A stretch of DNA of 64,000 nucleotides from Mycobacterium sp. M26 (GCF_001494595.1 NZ_LN929907.1:186001-250000), one strand, 5' to 3'. Shown: positions 12,601 through 21,807, counted from the first letter of the stretch. Numbers and translations are program-made. The notes: generated by a model not told the origin, from the letters alone.

Positions 12601-12867
12601 AAGTTCCGCATCACCCCGGACTACACCGCCAAGAAGCAGGACACCGATACCTGGGAGGACGGCCGCAACGGCGGCCTGCTGGGGATCAGCGACCTGCTGC
12701 TGCGCCAGAACGTGATGGCCACCTACCTGTCCCACGACTGGGGCCGGGACTGGGGCTCGCTGCGCAAGTTCGACACCATCGTCGATGCCGAACCGGCGCA
12801 GATCGAGCTGGGCACCGCCACCCACAGCGGGTTGTGGAAGCCGGGCCGTATCCGGATCAAGCCCTAG
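9625..12867 (+). CDS. embB: EmbB, arabinosyltransferase B (ethambutol target)
   Basis: A 1080-residue partner of EmbA in arabinogalactan branching and the main ethambutol target. NSSDDGYILGMARVADHAGY contains the catalytic Asp285, and Met292 (codon 10498-10500) aligns with M. tuberculosis Met306. Gly392 in NNGLRPEG aligns with Gly406. Both are the drug-susceptible residues, so no resistance change is seen at these two sites. Multiple helices follow, then a C-terminal carbohydrate-binding region with WGRDWGSLRKF. It probably shares the embA transcript. Confidence 0.96.
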   Translation: MTQTLAANARDAAHDVKVTRWVATISGLLGFVLSVLTPLLPVVQTTATLNWPQGGQFSNVTAPLISQAPVSLKATIPCDVIRAMPPQGGLVLGLAPKKGKEAALNSLFVNVSTQRVDITDRNVVIASVPRSKVAGCSRIEITSDESGTFATFVGLTGGQERSDTGNGSDPTTGKEMRSGFPDPNLRPAIVGVFTDLTGPAPPGLSFSATIDTRFSTKPTALKLAAMLLAIAATIVALTALWRLDRLDGHRMHSWIPQRWRTFTAVDASVITGFLVWHVIGANSSDDGYILGMARVADHAGYMSNYFRWFGSPEDPFGWFYNVLALMTHVSDASIWMRLPDLFCALLCWLLLSREVLPRLGPAVEASRPALWAAGLVLMAAWMPFNNGLRPEGQIATGALITYVLIERAIISGRLTPFALAIISAAFTLGIQPTGLIAVAALIAGGRPILRILVRRRGIVGTWPLIAPLLAAGTIVLVVVFADQTLATVLEATRIRTDIGPSQAWYTENLRYYYLILPTVDGSLSRRFGFLITALSLFVSMFIMLRRKRVPGVARGPAWRLMGVIFATVFFLMFTPTKWVHHFGLFAAVGAAMAALATVLVSPKVLRWSRNRMTVVTAVLFVLSLCFATTNGWWYVSSYGVPFNNAMPRIAGITVSTIFFFLFVVSALYTVWLHFSSRDRGEGRLARAVTAAPIPLAAGFMVLVFIGSMTAGIVRQYPTYSNAWANLRSFSGGCGLADDVLVEPDPNAGFLSPLPGDYGPLGPLGGTKPVGFTPNGVPERIVAEAIRMTNPQPGTDYDWDQPIKLSSPGVNGSTVPLPYGLDPARVALAGSYVEGPQQEATLNSAWYTLPPNDGGHPLVVVTAAGTIAGRSVLNGLTDGQTVQLEYGRLGPDGAPVPEGRVVPYDLGPAPSWRNLRFARSEIPTDATAVRIVAQDRSLSQGDWIAVTPPRVPELRSVQEYVGSTQPVLMDWAVGLAFPCQQPMLHANGVTEVPKFRITPDYTAKKQDTDTWEDGRNGGLLGISDLLLRQNVMATYLSHDWGRDWGSLRKFDTIVDAEPAQIELGTATHSGLWKPGRIRIKP

Positions 12868-12885
12868 CCGGATCAAGCCGTAGTG

Positions 12886-12901
12886 CAGTAGCCGGCTACT
12901 G
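12886..12901 (+). terminator. 16-bp perfect palindrome after embB
   Basis: CAGTAGCCGGCTACTG begins 19 bases after the embB stop. It can fold as a six-pair stem with a CCGG loop. It lacks a T-tract, so it is a weak candidate for the terminator of the emb operon and could instead be a protein-binding site for the gene starting at 12973. Just before it, a 17-base unit containing the stop codon is repeated with two mismatches (12851-12867 and 12868-12884). Confidence 0.4.
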
Positions 12902-12972
12902 ACACCGCGGTGGTCCGCTTCCCACAGCGTGGAACTCGTCAACGAATCCACGCATCGTCAGGGGCCGAAATC

Positions 12973-13710
12973 ATGGTTCACTCCGCCACCCGTTCACCAC
13001 TGTCCGCCGCGATCGCCGTCATCGCCGCGAGTGCCGTTGTCCTGGCCCCGATGACAATCGAGCCGCCGAAGCCGCCCATGGCCTTGACCGCGCCAACGAT
13101 CTCCGTCCAGGCCGTTCAGCTCACGACACTCTCCGGACCCCTGCGGGATGCCCGGGACGCCCGGGCCGCCGCGGTGTCGGCGGGCGCGAACAGCGTCGTC
13201 GACGTCGTAGGGGCGTTGCTGGCGTCGCCGGTGTCGGGCGCCGCTGCGGGACTCTTCTTCGGCTTCATCGGCGGCGGGATCCTGGCCGGGAATCTACTGG
13301 GCTGGGTTCCTGAGCCCTTGTACCCGCTCGTCACGCCGATCATCCAGGCCACAGCCGTCATCGGAGCGGTCATCGGCGCCCCGATCGGCGCGGTGTTGGG
13401 CCCGATCGTCTTCGTCGCTAGTGCGGTGTCCGAGATCTTCTCACCGGCCGCGCCGGCAGCAGCCACCCGCGTGTCCGTGACGAAAGGGCGAGCCGGCGCA
13501 CGCCCCGCGGACGTGACCACAACGTCAGTCGGCCGGCAGCACCGAGCACACCGGGCGACCGCAGCGCCACAGCGCGTCAGCGCGAAGCCGGCCGCCTCGC
13601 GGACCAGTGTATTCGCAGCGCCGCAACAGCATTCGACGCCGACCCGACAAACAACCGGCCACGCTCGCAGCACCGGCGGCTCGGCGAAGGGCGCCCGCTC
13701 GGGTCGGTGA
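12973..13710 (+). CDS. Exported hydrophobic protein with basic tail, function unknown
   Basis: About 245 residues. I do not recognise a named family. The ATG at 12973 is preferred to the upstream GTG at 12910 because AGGGG lies eight bases before it and the product then begins with a signal-like segment (residues ~8-28). A mature part with VQAVQLTTLSG follows, then a Gly/Ala-rich hydrophobic stretch at about residues 80-150 with glycine-zipper-like spacing. The last ~80 residues are rich in Arg, Thr, Ala and His without hydrophobic segments. It looks like a secreted or membrane-inserted envelope protein. It lies alone between embB and a permease. Confidence 0.6.
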   Translation: MVHSATRSPLSAAIAVIAASAVVLAPMTIEPPKPPMALTAPTISVQAVQLTTLSGPLRDARDARAAAVSAGANSVVDVVGALLASPVSGAAAGLFFGFIGGGILAGNLLGWVPEPLYPLVTPIIQATAVIGAVIGAPIGAVLGPIVFVASAVSEIFSPAAPAAATRVSVTKGRAGARPADVTTTSVGRQHRAHRATAAPQRVSAKPAASRTSVFAAPQQHSTPTRQTTGHARSTGGSAKGARSGR

Positions 13711-13759
13711 TTATCGGCTAGATCGCACATCCGCGCCACGCCGGTGACAGAATCCGCAC

Positions 13760-15259
13760 ATGGCGGACGACGCGGCAACCATCGACCCCTTGATGCACGG
13801 CCTTCGCTCCAAGGGCCTCAAGAAGGGATCGGTGTCGCTGATCGGGGCGGTGGCCATCGGCCTGGCCGCCACCGCGCCGGCCTACTCCCTGACCGGCGCG
13901 CTGGGCCACGGGGCGGCCGAATCCGGTTATCAGTTGCCGATCGTGTTCATCCTCGCGGTGATCCCGATGTACTTCGTGGCGCTGGCCTACAAGCACCTCA
14001 CCGACGCCGCCCCGGACGCCGGCACCGTGTTCACCTGGGGCTCCAAGGCCATCTCCCCGCACATCGGCTGGATCGGCGGCTACGCGCTGATCCTGTCGAG
14101 CATCCTGGCCGGGGTGGGCGCGGCCGGCATCCTGGTCAACGCGACGGCGGTGGTGCTGGGTCTCGACGATCCGCCGACCTGGTTCAACGTGCTGGTGGCG
14201 GCGGCCTTCATCCTGATCACCACCTGGCTGGTGGCCCGCGGCGCCGAGGAATCCTCCCGGACCACCCTGATCCTGACCATCGTCCAGTACGGCGGACTGG
14301 CACTGTTCGCGGTGATCATGATCATCGCCGCATTCCGCGGCCAGCAGGATCCCAGCGCCGAACCGTTTTCGCTGAACTGGTTCAACCCGTTCGCCATCGA
14401 GAGTCCCGGTGCCCTGCTGGGCGGCTTCCTGGTCGCCATCTTCATCTTCTGGGGTTTCGACGCCTCACTGGCTATGTCCGAGGAGACGACGGGCACTCCG
14501 GAGCAGGCCGGCCGCAGCGGCGTGACGGCGATCATCATCACCGTGGTCACCTACGTGATCTTCAGCGTGGCCGCACTGGCTTTCGCGGGTATCGACGAGA
14601 CCAGCCCGACCAGCCTGACCAACGAGAGCAACATCGACGACGTCTTCACCACGCTGGCCGGTGAGGCGATCGGCACACGGGGCGCCGTCGTCGCGGCCCT
14701 GATCGTGGGAATCTCGGCGTTCTCCGCAACCATGTCGACGGTGATGCCGACGGCGCGCGGTGTGCTGTCGATGGCGACGTACAAGGCGCTGCCGAAGCGG
14801 TTCGATTCCGTCGACCAGGTGAGCCAGACCCCGAAGTTCGCCACCTGGGTGATCGGACTGACCAGCCTGGTCATCTACGGCGGTCTCACGCTGGTCAGCG
14901 AGAGCATCGTCGAGGACTCGGTCTACAGCGTCGGCATCGCGATCATGACCTACTACTCGGTGGTCGCGGTGTCCTCGGTGGTCTACTTCTGGCGGACCGC
15001 ATTCCGATCGGTGAAAACCGCTCTGGAACAAGTGATCCTGCCTGGAATCGGCGCGCTGATCCTCATCCCGGTCGGCATCACCGAGGCCTACCACATGATC
15101 GACCCGGAGTACGGTTCCGGCGGATCGGTGGCCGGGATAGGCACAGTGTTCATTGTCGGAGTGCTCAGCCTGGCCTTCGGCGTGGTGCTGATGATCCTGT
15201 GGAACATCAAGTCGCCGAGCTTCTTCCGCGGCGAGACGCTGCCGAAGGAACGCACCTGA
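13760..15259 (+). CDS. APC-superfamily amino acid/polyamine permease
   Basis: A 499-residue protein with about 12 to 14 hydrophobic helices. The N-terminal segment SLIGAVAIGLAATAPAYSLTGALG resembles the substrate-binding first helix of APC permeases. AYKHLTDAAPDAGTVFTW and the helix IFIFWGFDASLAMSEET are typical of the amino acid-polyamine-organocation family. The substrate cannot be told from sequence. A hairpin at 15291-15309 follows the stop. No catabolic genes for a specific amino acid are adjacent. Confidence 0.85.
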   Translation: MADDAATIDPLMHGLRSKGLKKGSVSLIGAVAIGLAATAPAYSLTGALGHGAAESGYQLPIVFILAVIPMYFVALAYKHLTDAAPDAGTVFTWGSKAISPHIGWIGGYALILSSILAGVGAAGILVNATAVVLGLDDPPTWFNVLVAAAFILITTWLVARGAEESSRTTLILTIVQYGGLALFAVIMIIAAFRGQQDPSAEPFSLNWFNPFAIESPGALLGGFLVAIFIFWGFDASLAMSEETTGTPEQAGRSGVTAIIITVVTYVIFSVAALAFAGIDETSPTSLTNESNIDDVFTTLAGEAIGTRGAVVAALIVGISAFSATMSTVMPTARGVLSMATYKALPKRFDSVDQVSQTPKFATWVIGLTSLVIYGGLTLVSESIVEDSVYSVGIAIMTYYSVVAVSSVVYFWRTAFRSVKTALEQVILPGIGALILIPVGITEAYHMIDPEYGSGGSVAGIGTVFIVGVLSLAFGVVLMILWNIKSPSFFRGETLPKERT

Positions 15260-15290
15260 GGACAGTCCGAACCTAGCCGTTCGCTGTGTG

Positions 15291-15309
15291 ACAGCGCGCA
15301 TAGCGCTGT
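15291..15309 (+). terminator. Hairpin after the APC permease
   Basis: ACAGCGC and GCGCTGT form a seven-pair perfect stem around the loop GCATA, 31 bases after the permease stop. There is no T-run, as is common for mycobacterial terminators. The rest of the gap up to 15452 is AT-richer than its surroundings (around 15310-15350) and probably holds the promoter of the next gene. Confidence 0.45.
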
Positions 15310-15452
15310 GAAATTGTCAAAGCCGTTGATAAATAGCTGTTTTCGTTCCGTTACCGAACACCTAGCCCAGGCCCATCATCGGCACAGTGGTCGCCCATCG
15401 GCCCTCCATAACGTTGCGCAGGCAAGTAGGAGGACACGAAACGGAGATGACC

Positions 15453-15782
15453 ATGAACCTCAAGCGCGTGATGTACACCACGACGGCGGCAGCGGGAATC
15501 GGAGCGGCCGCGCTGTTCGGAATCGGCGCGGGCACCGCCAGCGCGAATCCCGGCCAGCCCTGCGGCCCCAATCCCGGCGCGTGCCAGAACAACCCGGGCC
15601 CGAACAACGGGCCCAACAACGGCCCCAACAACGGCCCGGCCGACTGGCAGCAGCGCGGTGTCGATCAGGGCCGCCAGGATCATCAGCCGTTCAACTGGAA
15701 CGGTCAGTGGGTGCAGCCGATGCCGGCCGGCGACGGCCACGGCTGGGGCTTCTGGTTCCTGGGGCAGTGGATTCCGCTGTGA
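15453..15782 (+). CDS. Small secreted Asn-Gly-Pro repeat protein
   Basis: About 109 residues, family unknown to me. ATG 15453 is chosen because GGAG lies six bases upstream. ATG 15447, two codons earlier, and an AGGAGG at 15428-15433 are alternatives. A clear signal peptide ends at GTASA before NPGQ. The mature start carries CGPNPGAC, whose two Cys may pair, then repeated PNNG units, a central DWQQRGVDQGRQD, and a Trp-rich end GWGFWFLGQWIPL. The Trp-rich tail suggests surface or ligand interaction, which is inference only. Its TGA abuts the stop codon of the convergent kinase gene. Confidence 0.75.
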   Translation: MNLKRVMYTTTAAAGIGAAALFGIGAGTASANPGQPCGPNPGACQNNPGPNNGPNNGPNNGPADWQQRGVDQGRQDHQPFNWNGQWVQPMPAGDGHGWGFWFLGQWIPL

Positions 15783-17042
<1,260 letters not shown>

Positions 17043-17051
17043 TGGGGCATC

Positions 17052-17474
17052 CTACTGAGTCGGACGGTCGTAGACGACGCGGCTGCCCAGCAGGATGTCC
17101 TGAACCGACCGTCGACCGCGGTCGACGGCCACCCACAGCAGGCCGATGGGAAAGAGCACGCAGGCGAACGCCCGCAGCGCGGCGACGGGCAGTGCGAGCC
17201 GCTCAGCGCGCCTGCCGACCACCCGCACGCCCAGCAGGACCGCGCCCACTGTCCGCCCGGACAGCGTCCAGCAGACGGTCAGGTAGAGCACAGACACCGC
17301 GAACGTCACCGCGCTGGAGAAGATCAGGTTGGGGGCCGGGAACCGGAACGACGTGGGATTGACGATGAGTGTGGTCAGCGTCAGGCCGAGATAGAGCAGC
17401 CCCATCGTCACGATGACCACCACCATGTCCACCAGAGCCGCCAGGCCGCGCGAGACGATGCCCGCGTTGGTCAC
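17052..17474 (-). CDS. RDD-family membrane protein
   Basis: A 140-residue protein with three to four hydrophobic helices. The N-terminal GIVSRGLAALVDMVVVIVTMG carries the conserved Arg and Asp of the RDD domain, and GRTVGAVLLGVRVVG the second conserved block. RDD proteins are poorly defined and some are proposed ion antiporters. The GTG start overlaps the stop of the upstream gene (GTGA, 17471-17474), and the kinase gene begins ten bases after its end, so all three are probably translated from one mRNA. Confidence 0.85.
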   Translation of the reverse strand: MTNAGIVSRGLAALVDMVVVIVTMGLLYLGLTLTTLIVNPTSFRFPAPNLIFSSAVTFAVSVLYLTVCWTLSGRTVGAVLLGVRVVGRRAERLALPVAALRAFACVLFPIGLLWVAVDRGRRSVQDILLGSRVVYDRPTQ

Positions 17475-17863
17475 TGGGGCTCTCGCGGTTCGGTGGTGCG
17501 GCCGAGCACCCGATCGACGAAACCGGAGACGACGTCGTCGGCACGGGCGGTCTGGGTGCGCACATCGGTCATCACCTCGGCGGTGACCGTTCCGGTGGAA
17601 TCCCGGATGATCGCAGGCAGATCCACCCCGTCGATGATCTGATCGGCCAGCCCGATCAGATCGATCCGCGCGATGATGGCGTCGATGTCGACATCGGCCA
17701 CGATCGCATCGATGTCGACGCGCTCACGTACCAGCGCGGTCAGGTCGATCTGGTCAAGCACCAGTTCGGTGATCCTGGTGACCGCCCCAACAGAAAGGCG
17801 GGTGGCTTCGACACGCGCGGTGCGAAGCCACCCACCAATCACAGGCAGTTGTTCCCAGGGCAC
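17471..17863 (-). CDS. Conserved hypothetical with Asp/Ile helical repeats
   Basis: About 130 residues, no recognised domain. The middle holds short repeats of the form (V/A)DIDAI, spaced so that Asp and Ile recur every few residues (DIDAIVADVDIDAIIARIDL). This suggests an amphipathic helical or membrane-associated surface protein. The start is uncertain: GTG 17863 gives VPWEQLPVIGG, and a TTG at 17887 would add eight residues. Neither has a clear ribosome-binding site. It couples by GTGA overlap to the RDD gene and starts only a few tens of bases after the mspA stop. Confidence 0.6.
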   Translation of the reverse strand: MPWEQLPVIGGWLRTARVEATRLSVGAVTRITELVLDQIDLTALVRERVDIDAIVADVDIDAIIARIDLIGLADQIIDGVDLPAIIRDSTGTVTAEVMTDVRTQTARADDVVSGFVDRVLGRTTEPREPQ

Positions 17864-17897
17864 CCCGGCATCGTAGCCAGGAGCCAACCGAGTGGGA

Positions 17898-18536
17898 TCA
17901 GTTCATGTTCCAGGGTTCGCCGTAGGTGGTGACGCTGTCACCGGCCTTGGAGATCAGGCGGGCGAACGGACGCAGCAGCACACCGCCGGCCGCACCGGTC
18001 ACGGTGCCGTGGGCGTTGGCCACGGCCACCGAGCCGTTGGGGCCTTCGACGTCCACCGAGAAGGTGGCGACTTCCTGGATACCGGGGCCGTTGCCCAGGT
18101 CAGCGCTGATCGACACACCCGGGAACAGGTTCGGGGTGATGACCGAGCCCAGCGGGTTGAAACCCGTCGGGGAGATGTCGGCGTCATCGAGCAGGATGTT
18201 CGGGGTGGTGTAGCTGAAGTTGATACCCACGCCCAGCGACCACGGGAAGCCGACCTGGTAGCCCAGCTCCAAGGTGCCCGCGAACTCGTCGGCACCGGGG
18301 CCCACGACGCTGTAGACAGCCTTGCCGGAGTGGAACCACTCACGGGTCAGCCGGTTGCGGTCCAGGGGGAACACGCCGTCCAGGAAGGTGTCCCACTGCT
18401 GAATCGTCAGGGTCCGGCCACCGCCGTCCACCAGACTCAGCTGATTGTCCAAACCTGCGTGCGAGGTCCCGGTGCCCACGAACAAACCCGCTACCGCGGC
18501 GATCATCGCTACCAGAAGTCGGCCGATTACCTTCAT
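17898..18536 (-). CDS. MspA-family outer-membrane porin
   Basis: A 212-residue precursor of an octameric mycomembrane porin that lets small hydrophilic solutes through. The signal peptide ends at TSHA, and the mature chain starts GLDNQLSLVDG as in MspA. The mature length and the C-terminus GDSVTTYGEPWNMN match closely. PNILLDDADI keeps the acidic constriction residues corresponding to Asp90, Asp91 and Asp93. The longer frame to 18626 is non-coding; ATG 18536 with GGGAG just upstream is the start. The 236-base gap up to 18772 must hold its promoter and leader; I could not single out a convincing -10. No terminator separates it from the next gene. Confidence 0.95.
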   Translation of the reverse strand: MKVIGRLLVAMIAAVAGLFVGTGTSHAGLDNQLSLVDGGGRTLTIQQWDTFLDGVFPLDRNRLTREWFHSGKAVYSVVGPGADEFAGTLELGYQVGFPWSLGVGINFSYTTPNILLDDADISPTGFNPLGSVITPNLFPGVSISADLGNGPGIQEVATFSVDVEGPNGSVAVANAHGTVTGAAGGVLLRPFARLISKAGDSVTTYGEPWNMN

Positions 18537-18772
18537 GTTCTCCCTTAAGTTCGAGCGATTCCTGGCAGTTGACTGAGCAATGAGTACCCGGAGGGTGTCA
18601 CAACAGCAACCGCTTCGCCACTCCATGACCCGCAGGGCGACCTACCGACCGAGGTGACTGGCAACCTTATCGAAGGTGTTTCAACTGGTGTTACACCGCA
18701 GAAGCAACCTCTCAGCACGGCGCTGAAAAAAGTATTACGCACATGTAGGCCAAAGAATCCGCACGAGCAGAT

Positions 18773-19531
18773 CTAACCGTTCTCAGGTTTCTTCAAGCTG
18801 AGCAGGGCGGCACTGCTGAGCCGGGCCAGCTCCTCGGCTTCGACCGGAGTCAGCGCGGCACCGATGATCTCGGCCATCCGCCGGTTGGTCAGCTCCTCGA
18901 CCTCGGCGTAGCGATCCTTCGCGGACTCGTCGACGTCGGCATAGGGCGGTTGCCAGCCCATGAACGCGGCGTACTCCGGCCCCTTGTTGAGCAGGTGGGC
19001 CTCCACCGGGGTGAGGCCGGAGATGGTCAGCGCGTTGAAGTGCACGGCGGCCCGCAGTTCACGCAGGATGAACATCACCTGGAAGGCCCGCGCGGGGGCG
19101 TCATCGGCCAGGGGCATCGAACGCCAGCCCGCGTACAGCGGCAGACCGGGCTCGGGGGCTGAGGCGATCACCTTCTCCCCCAGTTCAGCGATCCGGTCCA
19201 GGCCGTCTGCCCCGGTCAGGTGCTCGCGGCCGTACTCGGCGGCCTGCTCCCAATACAGCTGTGCGCTCTCCGGGGCGTCCCGAACGGCGACGCCGGCCTC
19301 CCAGCACGCGCGCACGACGTTCGGTTCGAACACGGCGAACACCGCGTTGACGGTGGTGCCGGTGGCGCGGCCCAGCACACCACCGCGTCCGGCGAAGTAG
19401 GCGGCAAACGGATCGGGGTAGCCGGCGGCCAGGCTCTTCTGGACGGTTTCCGGGCTGAGCATGAAAATGCTGACCGCTTCGCCGATCGCTGCACCGGCCT
19501 CGCGGACCGCGTCCATGTCAACAGTGCTCAT
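18773..19531 (-). CDS. SCO6745-like conserved protein, function unknown
   Basis: A 252-residue soluble, mostly helical protein without signal peptide. The sequence style (AGRGGVLGRATGTTVNAVFAVFEPNVV and LRAAVHFNALTISGLTPVEAHLL) resembles the SCO6745 family of actinobacteria, whose role is not established. No metal or nucleotide motif is evident. It lies 32 bases downstream of the molybdopterin oxidoreductase on the same strand and could share its transcript, but nothing shows a functional link. Confidence 0.6.
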   Translation of the reverse strand: MSTVDMDAVREAGAAIGEAVSIFMLSPETVQKSLAAGYPDPFAAYFAGRGGVLGRATGTTVNAVFAVFEPNVVRACWEAGVAVRDAPESAQLYWEQAAEYGREHLTGADGLDRIAELGEKVIASAPEPGLPLYAGWRSMPLADDAPARAFQVMFILRELRAAVHFNALTISGLTPVEAHLLNKGPEYAAFMGWQPPYADVDESAKDRYAEVEELTNRRMAEIIGAALTPVEAEELARLSSAALLSLKKPENG

Positions 19532-19563
19532 CTGCGTCTCCTCGCGTCATGTCGGATCCGACG

Positions 19564-21801
19564 CTAACCTGCGCCGGCCGGGCCCACCGTCACCGGGATG
19601 CCATTGAGCGCGCCGTTGCCCGACGGCTCGTCGAGAAAGGTTGGCGGCGAAAGGATGTTGGTGTTCACCCCCGGCGAATCGTTGGCCACCGACAGCCGGG
19701 TGCCGGGCAGGCCGTGCCCCCAGCCGTGCGGCATCGAAACCACGCCGGGCTTGATGGACTCGGTCACCTCCACCGGGACCTCGATGCGGCCCGCCGAGGA
19801 CCGGACGCTGACGGTGGCGCCGTCAGCCACACCGCGGCGGGCGGCGTCGACCGGGTGCATCAGCAGGGTGCACCGGTCGCGGCCCTTCATCAGAGCCGAA
19901 ACATTGTGCAGCCACGAGTTGTTCGAGCGCAGGTGCCTGCGGCTGACGAGCACCAGATCATCGGGCTCGCGGTCCAGGCGACGGGTCAGCCGGGGCAGAT
20001 CGTCGAGCAGGTATTGCGGCGCCAGCCGGATCTTCTTGTCGGTGGTGCTCAGGATCTCGGGAACCTGCGGCACCATCGGGCCGAAACTGATGCCGTTCGG
20101 GTTGTCCTTGAGCTTCTGCAGGCTCAGCCCGCCGGGGTTCTTGCCGTACTGGTCGCCGAACGGGCCGGTGCGCAGTGTGAGGTCGAGAATCCTTTCCGGA
20201 CCGCCACTGTCGTAGTGGCGGCGGATCTCGGCGCCGTCGAGTCCCTGGGTGAAGCACAGGTAGTCGAAGAACCCGTCGTCGATCGCGGCGACGTCGACCT
20301 CCTCAGCCGGGGTACCCGCGCACAGGCCGGTGAGCCGGATCAGGATCTCCCACTCCTGCGGCCGCTCGGCGTCCTCGGGGGTGAACACCGGCGCGGAGTA
20401 GTTGGCGATGCTGCCGATCGCGAACGCCAGGATCAGGTCGTCGTGATGCGGCTGCTCCAACGGTGACAATCCGGGCAGGATCACGTCGGCGTGCCGGGTG
20501 GTCTCGTTGAGCCACAGGTCCACCGCGATCATCGCGTCGAGTTGGGGCAGCACCTCGTCGAGGTGGTGCCCGGCCGGGGTGGACAGCACCGGGTTGCCCG
20601 CGACAGTGATCAGTGCCTTGATCTGTCCCTTGCCCGGCGTCTCGATTTCCTCGGCCAGACACGACACCGGCACCTGGCCGAGCACCTCTTTGGCACCGCG
20701 CACCCGGGTCTGCCAGCGGCCGAATTCGGCCAGCCCGCCCTCCAGGCCGGGCTGCGGCTGGGAGGTGACGGTCCACACCGCCGGGCGCGGGAACATCGCA
20801 CCGCCCGGGGTGTCGAAGTGCCCGGTCAGGATGTTGACGACGTCGACCAGCCAGCTGGCCAGGCTGCCGAACTCCTGATTGCACAAGCCGATTCGGCCGT
20901 AGACCACGGCGCGGTCCGTCCCGGCGAGCTGGCGGGCCAGTTCGCGCGTCCGTTCGGCGGAAATGCCGGTAACACCTGCCACCCGCTCGGGTGACCAGTC
21001 GTGGGCCGCCGCCCGCAGAGCGTCGACGCCGTCGACATGTTCGGCGAGGGCGCCGAGGTTGACCAGGTTCTCCTCGAACAGGGTGTGCACCACCGCCAGC
21101 AGCAGCGCGGCGTCGGTGCCCGGGGTGATCGGCAGCCACTCATCGGCCTTGGCCGCAGTGGGGGTGCGCACCGGGTCGATGACGATCACCGTGTCGATAC
21201 CGCCGATGATGCCCATCACGTCAGGTGCGGCCAGCAGCGAGCCCTGCGAGGCGGCCGGGTTCGCTCCCATGATCACCAACAGGTCGGTGCGCTCGATGTC
21301 GGGCACCGGGAAGCCCCACCAGTTGCCGTACATCAGATGCGACGACAGGTTTTTCGGCCACTGGTCCACCGTGCCCGGCGAGTAGCTGACCGGGATGCCG
21401 GACATTCCGAGCAGCACCCCGGTGTAGCGGCCCAGCGAGAAAGAATGCGCCAGCGGGTTGCCGGTGTAGCAGGTGACCGCACCGATGCCGTGCTCGGCGA
21501 TCACCGGGGCCAGCAGTTCGGTGCAGCGCCGGAACGCCTCGTCCCAGCCGACCTCGCGCCACTGCCCATCCACTTTGATCATGGGCCGGCGGATGCGGTC
21601 GGGGTCGTGGTGGATGGCTCCCAGGGAGGTGCCCTTGGGGCAGAGGTGGCCCCGGCTCCAGACGTCGTCGGGGTTACCGCGGATACTGGCAACCCGGCCG
21701 TCCTCGACCTGAATCTCCAAGCCGCACATGGCTTCACACAGCGGACAGGTGTAGAGGTGGCGGCCGTCCCGGCCGGTGGGGGCAAGCGGCTCGGTAGTCA
21801 C
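19564..21801 (-). CDS. Molybdopterin-dependent oxidoreductase
   Basis: A 745-residue enzyme of the DMSO reductase superfamily. The N-terminal CPLCEAMCG plus HLCPKG (residues ~18-56) is the Cys set for one [4Fe-4S] cluster. MGANPAASQG and the C-terminal barrel with RHLRSNNSWLHN and GHGLPG bind the bis-MGD cofactor. At the position where formate dehydrogenases carry Cys or Sec before the conserved His, I see TVDQWP. The substrate is therefore not obviously formate and stays unknown. No electron-transfer subunit or maturation gene is adjacent. The GTG start has TACCGT six bases upstream, so the mRNA may be leaderless. Confidence 0.85.
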   Translation of the reverse strand: MTTEPLAPTGRDGRHLYTCPLCEAMCGLEIQVEDGRVASIRGNPDDVWSRGHLCPKGTSLGAIHHDPDRIRRPMIKVDGQWREVGWDEAFRRCTELLAPVIAEHGIGAVTCYTGNPLAHSFSLGRYTGVLLGMSGIPVSYSPGTVDQWPKNLSSHLMYGNWWGFPVPDIERTDLLVIMGANPAASQGSLLAAPDVMGIIGGIDTVIVIDPVRTPTAAKADEWLPITPGTDAALLLAVVHTLFEENLVNLGALAEHVDGVDALRAAAHDWSPERVAGVTGISAERTRELARQLAGTDRAVVYGRIGLCNQEFGSLASWLVDVVNILTGHFDTPGGAMFPRPAVWTVTSQPQPGLEGGLAEFGRWQTRVRGAKEVLGQVPVSCLAEEIETPGKGQIKALITVAGNPVLSTPAGHHLDEVLPQLDAMIAVDLWLNETTRHADVILPGLSPLEQPHHDDLILAFAIGSIANYSAPVFTPEDAERPQEWEILIRLTGLCAGTPAEEVDVAAIDDGFFDYLCFTQGLDGAEIRRHYDSGGPERILDLTLRTGPFGDQYGKNPGGLSLQKLKDNPNGISFGPMVPQVPEILSTTDKKIRLAPQYLLDDLPRLTRRLDREPDDLVLVSRRHLRSNNSWLHNVSALMKGRDRCTLLMHPVDAARRGVADGATVSVRSSAGRIEVPVEVTESIKPGVVSMPHGWGHGLPGTRLSVANDSPGVNTNILSPPTFLDEPSGNGALNGIPVTVGPAGAG

Positions 21802-21807
21802 CTTGTC

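Noticed and set aside
18537..18626. 30-residue N-terminal extension of MspA
   Set aside because: The ATG at 18536 gives the conserved signal peptide; the upstream codons are leader sequence.
18716..18740. Hairpin next to an A-run (TCAGC/GCTGA with AAAAAA) as terminator of the 18773-19531 gene
   Set aside because: The A/T run is on the wrong side of the stem for the minus-strand gene and the stem is only five pairs.
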